Virus record (IMG/VR): IMGVR_UViG_3300020405_000037 | Coordinates: 1-20,465 of that record | Origin: a virus | Length of the DNA stretch: 20,465 bases | Strand: one strand, 5' to 3' | Part shown: in pieces, positions 13,119 to 20,465 of the stretch | How positions within the stretch are numbered: position 1 is the stretch's first letter | Layout: the number at the start of each line of letters is the position of its first letter | Position numbers and translations under genes: made by a program | Notes under the pieces: model-generated | Told to the model about the DNA's origin: nothing | Seen by the model: only the letters and a program-made list of their open reading frames with translations | Databases searched by the model: none

Positions 13119-13804
13119 TTGCACCGAAGATTTCTATCAAAGGTCAACAGTTTCGTGTTGTTAGTGGCGAGGAGGATACTGTACTCGACAAGAGTATAGA
13201 TGTTGTCATTGTCGGTGCGAATCCAAAGCTATCAAAATCTTGGTATGCAGAGGAATGGTCTGAAGATAGTCAGTCTTCTACTCCCGATTGCTATTCACTA
13301 GATGGTGTATATCCAAGCAAGAACAGTCATGCCATGCAGAATGACATGTGTGTCTCTTGTCCACAGAACGCTTGGGGTTCTAGAACTACACCAACAGGCA
13401 ACAAAGTTAAGGCTTGTGTCGATCAAAAACGATTGGCAGTTGTCTTAGCAGATGGCCCCTTTAGTGAAGCATACTTACTACAAGTTACTCCTGCGTCTTT
13501 GAAGAACTTAAACGCTTACCAAAAAGAATTGTCCATGCGTGGTATTGCACCCGAGATAGTAAGGACAAGGATAGAGTTTGATACACTAGCCGCTTTCCCG
13601 AAGCTACGATTCAGCTTCCGTGGATTCAATAGTGATAAGAACCAAACTCTTGTCGATGAGCATTTGGGGACTAATCAGACTAGGATTGTCACAGGAGAAC
13701 TTGCTGTTGAAACAAGACAGTCCACCCATTCATTCGATGATTTCGGTTTTGTCGAAGAAGATGGCTTTATCAATAACGAACTAGGAGGTTCAGACAATGA
13801 ATAA
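13115..13804 (+). CDS. Conserved phage replication-region protein with four-cysteine cluster (229 aa)
   Basis: A 229-residue protein coupled to its neighbours by ATGA at 13115 and an 8-base overlap at its end. Its first third includes VVIVGANPKLSKSWY, followed by four cysteines, C59, C79, C82 and C101 (PDCYSLDG, MCVSCPQNAWGSR, KACVDQKRLAVV), probably a zinc site. The later part has TPASLKNLNAYQKEL and FPKLRFSFRGF. It is a family I have seen next to gp2.5-like single-strand-binding proteins, without a known function. The acidic end (EEDGFINNELGGSDNE) resembles the acidic tails of phage DNA-binding proteins. A single-strand-DNA or primase-related role is inference from position. Confidence 0.85.
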   Translation: MIAPKISIKGQQFRVVSGEEDTVLDKSIDVVIVGANPKLSKSWYAEEWSEDSQSSTPDCYSLDGVYPSKNSHAMQNDMCVSCPQNAWGSRTTPTGNKVKACVDQKRLAVVLADGPFSEAYLLQVTPASLKNLNAYQKELSMRGIAPEIVRTRIEFDTLAAFPKLRFSFRGFNSDKNQTLVDEHLGTNQTRIVTGELAVETRQSTHSFDDFGFVEEDGFINNELGGSDNE

Positions 13805-14543
13805 AACTTTTACAACCGCTAAAGGGATTGCGTACTACCCTTACATCAGTGCGCCCGACACTAAGTTTGATGAGCAAGGACACTACAAAGTTAATCTTTG
13901 TTTGTCAGAAGAAGATGCTCAGCCAGTGATTGAACTGATCAAGCAGAGTGTTGTCGAAGGTATTAAGGCTTTGAAGAAAGACAAGCCTAATATGGAAATC
14001 AAGCAAGCACCTTTGCCTTTCTCTAAGGAAGTAGATGAGGATGGTAATCCAACAGGTAATGTGATTATCAAATTCAAATCCAAAGCCGCATATAAACCTG
14101 CTGTCTTTGATAGTAAGGGTAATATGATGACCAACTCTAATATTTATGGTGGGTCAGAGATCAAGGTTAATGGCTCTTGTGCTTTCTTTCACACAGCTAT
14201 GATTGGTGCAGGTGTATCAATCAGACTCAGAGCAGTACAAATCATCCAGTATGTAGAGGGTGCAAGTGGTGCTACTAAGTTTGGCTTTGAAGAAGTAGAA
14301 GGATTCACCATAGAGGAAGATGTTTCTGTGAGTGATACCGAAGAAACAACAGCTGCAGCAGAAGAACCAACTCCTGCTCCTGCTAAGCCAAAGGTAGTAC
14401 AAGCTATCAAACCTGTGCAACAAGCGAAGCCTGTTGAAACACCGAAGGTAGTCGAAGAACCAAAGGCGGCAAAGACTGTCAGTGGTGCTGATGACCTAGC
14501 CGCAGAGATTGCACAACTCGTAGGAGATGTGGACAATGGCTAA
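13797..14543 (+). CDS. Single-stranded DNA-binding protein, T7 gp2.5-like (DUF2815-like)
   Basis: A 248-residue protein with a gp2.5-like N-terminal OB-fold domain (about residues 1-165): it opens with a TAKGIAYYPYISAPDTKF stretch and has YKVNLCLSEEDA and AVFDSKGN segments typical of the DUF2815/gp2.5 group. Residues about 178-230 form a low-complexity linker rich in P, A, E, K and V, and the end (ADDLAAEIAQLVGDVDNG) is an acidic tail of the type that contacts polymerase and primase-helicase in T7. It should coat single strands in replication and recombination. The linker is longer than in T7 gp2.5. Start ATG 13797 has AGGAGG upstream and overlaps the previous stop. Confidence 0.9.
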   Translation: MNKTFTTAKGIAYYPYISAPDTKFDEQGHYKVNLCLSEEDAQPVIELIKQSVVEGIKALKKDKPNMEIKQAPLPFSKEVDEDGNPTGNVIIKFKSKAAYKPAVFDSKGNMMTNSNIYGGSEIKVNGSCAFFHTAMIGAGVSIRLRAVQIIQYVEGASGATKFGFEEVEGFTIEEDVSVSDTEETTAAAEEPTPAPAKPKVVQAIKPVQQAKPVETPKVVEEPKAAKTVSGADDLAAEIAQLVGDVDNG

Positions 14544-14820
14544 CACACCACCTCTTGATTTCAAGAAAGTGGAAGCCTTACGAAAGCATATGCTTTTGAC
14601 CACAAGTAACATGGCAGAACTTCTTGGTGTGTCTCGTATGACTTATTATGGTTGGGTTAAGGGTAACAAAATCCGTAAGAACAATGATAAGAAAGTACGA
14701 AGCACACTGAAGGAATTGCTTGATGTTATGACAGATGGGTGGCCTGCACCCGATGTCATAGCTATGGAACAGAAGTATAGATTCCAAAGGCTTCTTGAGG
14801 TTATTGACAAAACAGGTTAG
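14536..14820 (+). CDS. Helix-turn-helix DNA-binding protein (94 aa)
   Basis: A 94-residue protein with one clear helix-turn-helix at residues 21-43 (TSNMAELLGVSRMTYYGWVK), of the XRE or MerR/phage-repressor type. The basic stretch KIRKNNDKKVRS follows. Start ATG 14536 has GGAG at 14523-14526; an upstream ATG at 14527 lies too close to that site. It overlaps the single-strand-binding gene by eight bases and is followed by a hairpin (14829-14866) before the primase gene, so it could regulate the operon or the primase. Binding of origin DNA is another option. No partner antirepressor or integrase is visible, so a lysogeny switch is not supported. Confidence 0.85.
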   Translation: MANTPPLDFKKVEALRKHMLLTTSNMAELLGVSRMTYYGWVKGNKIRKNNDKKVRSTLKELLDVMTDGWPAPDVIAMEQKYRFQRLLEVIDKTG

Positions 14821-14828
14821 TATAACAA

Positions 14829-14866
14829 AGGGGAGAGTAGTTGAGACTGCATTAATGCTCTCCCCT
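14829..14866 (+). other. Long-stem hairpin before the primase gene
   Basis: A 9-bp perfect stem (AGGGGAGAG at 14829-14837, CTCTCCCCT at 14858-14866) encloses a 20-base loop that contains the palindrome CATTAATG (14850-14857). The 3' side is not followed by a T-run, and the primase start codon lies 19 bases after it. TATAACA occurs on both flanks (14821-14827 and 14866-14872). It may tune primase expression, act as a protein binding site, or be a weak terminator. Confidence 0.65.
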
Positions 14867-14884
14867 ATAACATAGGTAGGTAAT

Positions 14885-17740
14885 ATGAACACGCTAGAGT
14901 TTCTCAAGCGAGTCCTACCGATAGAAGGGTTTTATGTAACCACTGTTATCAACCAAGATGGTCGGAAACAGGGTTTCTTTGAGTCGGTAGAAGAACTTGC
15001 ACATACATGTGAAAGATTGGATAGCACAGGTAACAACACTTATTTCGCTATATCTTCTTTCAATGCTAAAGGTAACAGAAAACAAGACAACGTTAGAGCT
15101 ACTAAGGTTGTAGCTATAGATGTGGATTGTGGTGAAGGAAAGCCATACGCATCTTGGAAAGAAGGATTACAAGAACTAGGTAAATTTGTACACACAATGA
15201 GTTTACCCAAACCGATGATAGTATATTCGGGTAATGGGTTACATGTGTATTGGGTACTTACAGAAGAACTAGAACCACAAGATTGGAAGCCACTAGCCAA
15301 TGCCATGAAACAAGCGGCATTGGATAAAGAGTTTAAGATAGACGCAGGACTCACAGCTAACAGTGCGTTAGTGCTAAGACCTGTTGGCACACACAACCCA
15401 AAGAATGGTAACGAAGTAAAACTTTTGGTGGATGCAGAACCAGTAGAGGTTTCTGCTCTGACTGAATCGCTATCTTATTTTTATCGTGACACGCCCCGGG
15501 GCACTGAAAGTCACACTCGTGACAACACGTTGCTCGAAAATCTTGTGTCTAAACAAGAGTTCCCACTTGCTGTTGGCTCAATAGTCAAATCTAAATGTAA
15601 ACAGATTGATTGGGCAGTAGACAATCAAGACAAGGTTGATGAACCATTATGGTATGACCTAATAGGTGTAGCCGCTTTCTGTAATGATGCAGAGAAGACA
15701 GCAGTAGAGTGGAGTCAACGTCATCCTAAGTTTGATTACCAAGCTACCATAAGCAAACTTAACCACTGGAAAGACTCAGCTAGTGGCCCAACAACTTGTG
15801 CTAAGTTTGAAATAGATAGACCTAATGGATGTAAAGGGTGTGTCTACAAAGGTAAGATAGGATCACCTGCAAGACTAGGTGTTCAATACCAAGAAGCACC
15901 ACTATCAGCAGAAGCACCCGATGCTCAAGCTAATCAGATACCAATACCAAAACCATTTAAGAGAACACAAGATGGTATAAAAGTTACCATAGATGATACA
16001 GATATAGATGTCTGTAAGTTTGATATATACCCTGTCAGCTATGGACTCGATGAATCACTAGGGTATGAAACAGTTAGATACCACTGGAATAGACCTCATA
16101 TGGGGTGGCAAGACCTCATACTAAGACAGGCATATCTAACAGAAGGCAATCGTGAGTTCGCTACAGCTATAGCAGATCAAGGGATTGTATTATATAACAA
16201 AAGACAAACGGAGTATTTTCAGCTTATGTTAAGAACATATATGGATGAGTTGAGGCAAATCCGTACTATGACTAACTTATATTCTACTATGGGTTGGAAA
16301 GAAAAGAATACGGCATTTGTCTTAGGCGATACACTTCTAAAGCGTACAGCAGAGGGAGTGACAGAAGAATCAATCAGTCTAGCATCGGGCATACAGAAGC
16401 AAGGTGCAGACTTATATACTAGTAAGGGTGATGCAGAACAGTGGATAAACCTAACATCAGTGTTAGAAAAAGCAGGTTTGAAATCACATATGTTTACTTT
16501 AGGTGTTGGCTTTTCAGCACCATTGTATAACTTCACAGGACTCAAGGGATTAACTGTATCTCTTTATGGCCCAACTGGTGGTGGTAAAACACTGGCACAA
16601 TACTGGGCGCAGTCTATCTATGGCAACCCCGACAAGCTACACTTTGCGGCTAAGTACACACAGAACAGCCTGTTCTCAAGACTTGGTACATACGCTAACC
16701 TGCCGCTGACAATAGATGAAGTAACTATGATGAACGATAAAGAGGTCGGTGACTTCTGTTATTGGGTATCACAGGGTAGAGATAAAGCTAGACTCAATCG
16801 TAATGCTGAAGAAAGAGATGCTAAAACATGGTCAACCCCTGTCATAGTATCTACCAACAAGTCTCTACAAAGTAAGCTGATAGCTTCTGGTCTGGATACA
16901 GATGCACAAATGGCTCGTTTACTAGAACTTACTGTGCCATCTGTACCTTTGTTTACTCGAGGCTCTGAAGCAGGTCGTAAAATATACGAAGCCATCCATG
17001 CTCATTACGGGTCAGTAGGAAGACAATACATCATAAACTTATTGTCAATGGGTGAAGAAGGTATCCAGTCTGCAATAGCTGAAGCATCAGATAACTTTCA
17101 CAAGAAATACAAAGCTAAGTTTAGTGGTGAAGAGAGATACTGGGAACAGTCAATTATACTAGCAGACTTAGGTATGAAACTAGCTAGTGAGTGGGGATTG
17201 ATTAAGTTTGATTACACACAAGCTACCGAGTGGGTACTGGCACAGATAGGTGCTATCCGTAGGACAGTACAAGAGAATCAAGTTGATTGTTTTGATCTTG
17301 TTGCAGAGTATATGGCTGACTGTGCTGATACATCCGTAACTGTCATGCACACTGTAGGACAGAAACCACAACCCGACTTTGCTAGAATACCAAGAGGTGA
17401 CATAAGAATCAGATTGGATGTATTCAGAAAATCACCTGCCGAAGTATTTGATAAGGGTACTATGATGATTGATAGGACTCACTTTAGGAAATGGTTGTCT
17501 GTACGCGGCGCGGATTACAAGTCATTCAAACAGGAACTTGTTTCAGAGAATGCGTTAGCTACACCACGTTCGGAGAAAGCATCATTAGGTAAGGATACCC
17601 CAATCAAACTAGCACAAAGTTATGTCATAGGATTTAATCTAACACATCCAAGATTCCAAAGTTTGCTTGAGAATGCAGATGTAGCGGCTGATGATATGGC
17701 ATATGGACAGCTACAGGTAGTGAAAGATAAAGAAGTTTGA
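14885..17740 (+). CDS. AEP-type primase fused to DUF927-like ATPase/helicase
   Basis: A 951-residue replication protein. The N-terminal primase domain of the archaeo-eukaryotic type has D79 and D81 (IDVDCG), SGNGLH at 115-120 and an LRPVGTHN block near 164-171. A cysteine cluster follows, C305, C316 and C319 (NGCKGCVYKGKIGSPARLG), which I associate with the DUF927-type linker. The C-terminal ATPase has Walker A GPTGGGKT at 562-569, Walker B with D611 and E612 (TIDEV) and a VSTN sensor. It probably unwinds DNA and primes it, standing in for the primase-helicase of T7. No separate DnaB-like helicase or TOPRIM primase is present. Start ATG 14885 has AGGTAAT just upstream. Confidence 0.93.
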   Translation: MNTLEFLKRVLPIEGFYVTTVINQDGRKQGFFESVEELAHTCERLDSTGNNTYFAISSFNAKGNRKQDNVRATKVVAIDVDCGEGKPYASWKEGLQELGKFVHTMSLPKPMIVYSGNGLHVYWVLTEELEPQDWKPLANAMKQAALDKEFKIDAGLTANSALVLRPVGTHNPKNGNEVKLLVDAEPVEVSALTESLSYFYRDTPRGTESHTRDNTLLENLVSKQEFPLAVGSIVKSKCKQIDWAVDNQDKVDEPLWYDLIGVAAFCNDAEKTAVEWSQRHPKFDYQATISKLNHWKDSASGPTTCAKFEIDRPNGCKGCVYKGKIGSPARLGVQYQEAPLSAEAPDAQANQIPIPKPFKRTQDGIKVTIDDTDIDVCKFDIYPVSYGLDESLGYETVRYHWNRPHMGWQDLILRQAYLTEGNREFATAIADQGIVLYNKRQTEYFQLMLRTYMDELRQIRTMTNLYSTMGWKEKNTAFVLGDTLLKRTAEGVTEESISLASGIQKQGADLYTSKGDAEQWINLTSVLEKAGLKSHMFTLGVGFSAPLYNFTGLKGLTVSLYGPTGGGKTLAQYWAQSIYGNPDKLHFAAKYTQNSLFSRLGTYANLPLTIDEVTMMNDKEVGDFCYWVSQGRDKARLNRNAEERDAKTWSTPVIVSTNKSLQSKLIASGLDTDAQMARLLELTVPSVPLFTRGSEAGRKIYEAIHAHYGSVGRQYIINLLSMGEEGIQSAIAEASDNFHKKYKAKFSGEERYWEQSIILADLGMKLASEWGLIKFDYTQATEWVLAQIGAIRRTVQENQVDCFDLVAEYMADCADTSVTVMHTVGQKPQPDFARIPRGDIRIRLDVFRKSPAEVFDKGTMMIDRTHFRKWLSVRGADYKSFKQELVSENALATPRSEKASLGKDTPIKLAQSYVIGFNLTHPRFQSLLENADVAADDMAYGQLQVVKDKEV

Positions 17741-17750
17741 AAGAGTCCGG

Positions 17751-17939
17751 TTGAAGAATGGGTTGTATCTATATCTTAGGTTGGATACGCCACCATACAA
17801 GTTTGCACACCCCAAAACCATAGAGCGTATAAATAAGAAATTACTTAGCGCAGAGCGTATTTGGCGAAAAAGACAGGAGTATCTGAAAAAACAAGCCTCT
17901 CAGAAGCCCGTACAGAGGCGAAACGACCCTTCTAGGTAG
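17751..17939 (+). CDS. Possible small basic protein with TTG start (62 aa)
   Basis: An open frame of 62 residues beginning with TTG 17751, ten bases after the primase stop; no in-frame ATG or GTG upstream is available and AGAG is the only weak ribosome binding site. The sequence is basic and mostly helical, with a central IERINKKLLSAERIWRKRQE and a lysine/arginine-rich tail, so it reads like a genuine protein. The C-terminal codons contain a hairpin that acts as a terminator for the opposite strand (17886-17919), which lowers confidence. It may be a small DNA-binding protein at the end of the replication operon. Confidence 0.45.
   Translation: MKNGLYLYLRLDTPPYKFAHPKTIERINKKLLSAERIWRKRQEYLKKQASQKPVQRRNDPSR
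17886..17919 (-). terminator. Intrinsic terminator facing the minus-strand virion gene
   Basis: Read on the minus strand, GCCTCT (17919-17914) pairs with AGAGGC (17900-17895) around a 13-base loop and is followed by TTGTTTTTT (17894-17886). This is an intrinsic terminator placed about 33 bases after the minus-strand stop at 17952. It overlaps the small plus-strand frame above. Read on the plus strand it lacks a T-run, so plus transcripts would not stop here by this signal. Confidence 0.8.
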
Positions 17940-17951
17940 TTTAGTACCCCC

Positions 17952-20465
17952 CTATTTTAGGTCATCTATACCGTAAATCTCTAGTAATTCATCAATCGTG
18001 GGTCGAGATTGTTTGGGTGCAAACTTTCTAAATCTGTTTACACTGTTCTTCCTAGCAGACTTATAGGACTTGTTAGCAGACTGTGTGAAGTTCTTAAAAT
18101 AAAACTCCGAGTCTCTACCTACATCTTTGTTCCACTCACGAACAAAGTTAAGTATCCTTCTCATCTCACCTCTATTGTTTTCTATCCTTGCTTTGACATA
18201 TGCTTGACGATAGTGCGCTTTCAAATCCTGCACATAAGCATTAGTTTGTTTGGACATACGAATGATATCATTTTGAACAGTGGCGGCATATGGATAGAAA
18301 CCTAACAACCTACCTACAATAGCTAGAGTGCCGACTTCATTTGATATGACAGTACCATCTGCTCTAGTAATTTTTCCGTCATCAATGTAAGCCATACCAT
18401 CAAACAAACCTCTGATAGCAGATGATGGTACATCTCTTAGTATATCATTAAAGCGTGTCGTTCCATCTTTCAGGCCCACAGTCTCTGCACCATACCTGAC
18501 AAGTTGTGCTCCTGTGCCCATCAATCCTGTGATACCACTAAACACTGGGCCTGCAAAGTTCTTAGCTTCTTGCCAATGTTCTCCTGCATTTGATTTTGCT
18601 TTGAACATACCAGTCAATGGAATCAAATCACCAAAGCCAAGTCTTGTAGAAACTGTCGCTCCAAAGTATGGGTCAATAATCCCTCGCATGAAGATCGGTG
18701 ACGCCCCGGGGATAAACCCATCAACAAGCCGTGCAGCTTCTTCCTCTACGCTTTTCATTCTAATACCAAACTTCTGAGCAAGAGTATCAATCAAGTCCAT
18801 CAAGTCGTCAGCAAATGGTAGTCCTTTCATACCCGAGAGTATGAACAACATACCCAACATAGCAAGTCTACCTTTGGGTGACATACCTTTCATCAACTGC
18901 ACACTGACAATGACGAACTGCTTATACATGAAAATATATTGTGCTATGTTTCCTCTAGCCATCTCCGGCCTGTTATACATAGCGTATTCACCTTGCGATG
19001 TATTCACTGCTTTCGTAGCAAACTCCAACGCAGCATCTCGCACTGCGATCTGGTCTTCCACCGGAAGGTTATCGAAATTAGTTCCGTATCTTTGATCTGA
19101 TAGGATTCGTTCTCGCTCTAGTCTATAAGAAGCAAGGAAAGTAGAACGTCTGTTAAGTTGTTCTGTATATGAGAACATAGACATCCATGCTTTGATTGCA
19201 CCATTATAACTATTGCTAGCCCTACCACCTCTTGATGTACCAACAAGTGCATTAAACTGTGCAGCCTGTAACACACCAGCGCCTGTAGCATCTAGTATAG
19301 CGTTAGCTTCATCTTGAGATAGATTGTGTTTGTCTTGTAATGTTTGGCTTTCTACCACTTGCAGCATGTAATCATAGTTAGCTAGCTGAGCATTCTTTAC
19401 ATCAACTGCAGCTTTAGTCATTGCGGCAGCAGATTGACCTAGACCAAAGCCACCACCATAACCACGGTTTGGATTATAACTACCAAGATATGGTATGGTG
19501 TGAGTAACCATAGACATCATGTTGATTGCGGCAGTAGCAAAAGAACCACCGAGCTGTAGTAGTACAGCATATAGTTTTAACCTAGAGCCAACCTCACCAG
19601 ATAAAAGGTCTTCTGTTGAGTCTTGAAGGTTTGCTGCATCTGCGTAGAACTGTAATAGTTTCTTAGCTTCTTCTCTGTAATCTTCACCACGACCTTCATT
19701 TGGTATGGCGTTACCATCTCTATCTTTAGCTTGTACAGCACCTTGGTCAGCCATGTGGCTATACTGATATGCGTAAGCATCGTATGCTTTTCTAGCTGCT
19801 TCTCTTTGTGCTTCTGTGCCTTGTGTTGTGGCTTCTTCAAGTTTTGCTAGCTTAGCAGGATCACCTCTAAACTTAGCATTATCAGCCATAATATCATTTA
19901 GCTGCCATGAGTAAGTAACTTTACCTGCAACATGTGCTTGTGTTTCTAAGTGTTCTGCAACACTTCTGACAACATCTCTATCCCAGCCGGGGTTGCCTGA
20001 TCTTTGCAGACTTCTTCGTGCAGTAGATTGAACACTGGTAAGTGCTGTGATAATACGCTGTCGTTCTTGAGGTGTAAGACCAATTTCTAAACGCTGAACC
20101 ACACTCATAAACTCTGTAAGATTCATAGAGTTAGTTAGTGGTTGTGATTGTCTAGCCTTAGATACCTGAGCTTGGAATCGTATGTTACGAGTCTGCCCAT
20201 CGGTATCTCTCATTTGGTAGGTTATAGGATTAGCACCATCTGCTACAATATCCTGTAGTCCTGCTGCTATGTCCTGTGCATCTGTTTCACGTTCAGCTTG
20301 GAAGAATGGTATAGAACCAGCATAAGTTTCTTCTAGGCTTACTGCCTCACCTGTAGCTGCATCATATGCCTGCATACGAACTTGCCACTTACCTCGTCTG
20401 GTAAATGGTACATACCCTGTAACAAGTGTACGTCTTGCATTGAAGTCCGCGTTAAGAGAACGTTG
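17952..20465 (-). CDS. C-terminal part of a very large internal virion or ejection protein (partial)
   Basis: A minus-strand frame of about 837 codons that stays open to the window edge: upstream of the first in-window Met (codon at 20375-20373) the frame continues with 30 sense codons (ending TRRGKWQVR before that Met), so the start lies outside. The protein is helical and rich in A, Q and R. It has hydrophobic stretches (for example MLGMLFILSGMKGLPF and LLQLGGSFATAAINMMS) and the block RGNIAQYIFMYKQFVIVSVQ. These features match the C-terminal region of giant phage proteins annotated as PLxRFG-domain or large polyvalent proteins, which are thought to be packaged and ejected with DNA. The stop is at 17952-17954. 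It opens the structural arm. Confidence 0.85.
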   Translation of the reverse strand, partial: QRSLNADFNARRTLVTGYVPFTRRGKWQVRMQAYDAATGEAVSLEETYAGSIPFFQAERETDAQDIAAGLQDIVADGANPITYQMRDTDGQTRNIRFQAQVSKARQSQPLTNSMNLTEFMSVVQRLEIGLTPQERQRIITALTSVQSTARRSLQRSGNPGWDRDVVRSVAEHLETQAHVAGKVTYSWQLNDIMADNAKFRGDPAKLAKLEEATTQGTEAQREAARKAYDAYAYQYSHMADQGAVQAKDRDGNAIPNEGRGEDYREEAKKLLQFYADAANLQDSTEDLLSGEVGSRLKLYAVLLQLGGSFATAAINMMSMVTHTIPYLGSYNPNRGYGGGFGLGQSAAAMTKAAVDVKNAQLANYDYMLQVVESQTLQDKHNLSQDEANAILDATGAGVLQAAQFNALVGTSRGGRASNSYNGAIKAWMSMFSYTEQLNRRSTFLASYRLERERILSDQRYGTNFDNLPVEDQIAVRDAALEFATKAVNTSQGEYAMYNRPEMARGNIAQYIFMYKQFVIVSVQLMKGMSPKGRLAMLGMLFILSGMKGLPFADDLMDLIDTLAQKFGIRMKSVEEEAARLVDGFIPGASPIFMRGIIDPYFGATVSTRLGFGDLIPLTGMFKAKSNAGEHWQEAKNFAGPVFSGITGLMGTGAQLVRYGAETVGLKDGTTRFNDILRDVPSSAIRGLFDGMAYIDDGKITRADGTVISNEVGTLAIVGRLLGFYPYAATVQNDIIRMSKQTNAYVQDLKAHYRQAYVKARIENNRGEMRRILNFVREWNKDVGRDSEFYFKNFTQSANKSYKSARKNSVNRFRKFAPKQSRPTIDELLEIYGIDDLK

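Noticed and set aside
14189-14536. 115-codon minus-strand frame opposite the single-strand-binding gene
   Set aside because: It mirrors the low-complexity Pro/Ala/Val/Glu linker of the plus-strand gene and has the Ser/Thr/Ala-rich look of an antisense shadow.
14536-14820. Lysogeny repressor
   Set aside because: The helix-turn-helix is real, but there is no divergent promoter, antirepressor or integrase in the window; a regulator of early genes or an origin-binding role is equally possible.
15491-18711. ACGCCCCGGGG occurs at 15491-15501 and 18701-18711, with related CCCGGG words near 2269 and 9820
   Set aside because: Each copy lies inside a clearly coding gene in a different codon phase or strand, and shared 11-mers are expected by chance in 20 kb. 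The GC-rich look is striking but no recombination or restriction pattern supports it.

Overview
The window looks like the early and replication half of a tailed double-stranded DNA bacteriophage genome (Caudoviricetes). One dense, same-strand run of small and medium genes covers positions 65 to about 17,740. Genes overlap by 4 to 20 bases or sit a few bases apart, almost all behind clear Shine-Dalgarno sequences. No ribosomal RNA, tRNA, insertion sequence, CRISPR array or integrase is visible. The DNA is moderately AT-rich. The gene set (family A DNA polymerase, AEP primase fused to a DUF927-type ATPase, VRR-NUC next to a SNF2 helicase, MoxR/VWA module, proteasome-like Ntn hydrolase, very large virion protein) is one I associate with phages of aquatic bacteria. 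The host cannot be read from the sequence, so a marine or freshwater proteobacterial host is an inference.

Layout. (1) 1-540: two small unknown genes, punctuated by three hairpins that all carry a UUCG tetraloop; the last has a U-tract and is a terminator. (2) 541-1140: a 600-base region without a credible gene, rich in palindromes, inverted repeats and one duplicated pair of sequence blocks; it is the best candidate here for an early promoter, operator or origin region. (3) 1141-2195: small unknown genes, including a two-CxxC zinc ribbon and two consecutive small membrane proteins, with a strong terminator at 1457-1489. (4) 2195-5179: MoxR-type AAA ATPase, a DUF3150-like helical protein, and a protein joining an HExxH metallopeptidase-like domain to a VWA domain with an intact MIDAS. 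(5) 5172-8079: unknown proteins, a proteasome-beta-like Ntn hydrolase and a DUF6378-type protein. (6) 8076-17740: the DNA replication and recombination block: DNA polymerase, Cas4/RecB-like Fe-S nuclease, VRR-NUC nuclease, SNF2-like helicase, a small coiled-coil protein, a four-cysteine protein, a T7 gp2.5-like single-strand-binding protein, a helix-turn-helix protein and the primase-ATPase. (7) 17741-20465: a convergent junction with a terminator facing the minus strand, then the C-terminal part of a very large minus-strand virion protein that runs off the window.

How it fits together. The plus-strand genes appear to form one long translationally coupled operon. The primase-ATPase would open and prime DNA, PolA would copy it, the gp2.5-like protein would coat single strands, and the nuclease and helicase genes would process recombination or packaging intermediates. 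The MoxR/DUF3150/VWA-peptidase trio, with the Ntn hydrolase about 2.2 kb downstream, looks like a remodelling or proteolysis module aimed at host or phage protein complexes, but its target cannot be read from sequence. The minus-strand gene marks the start of the structural arm, so the genome has two arms of opposite polarity that meet at about 17.9 kb.
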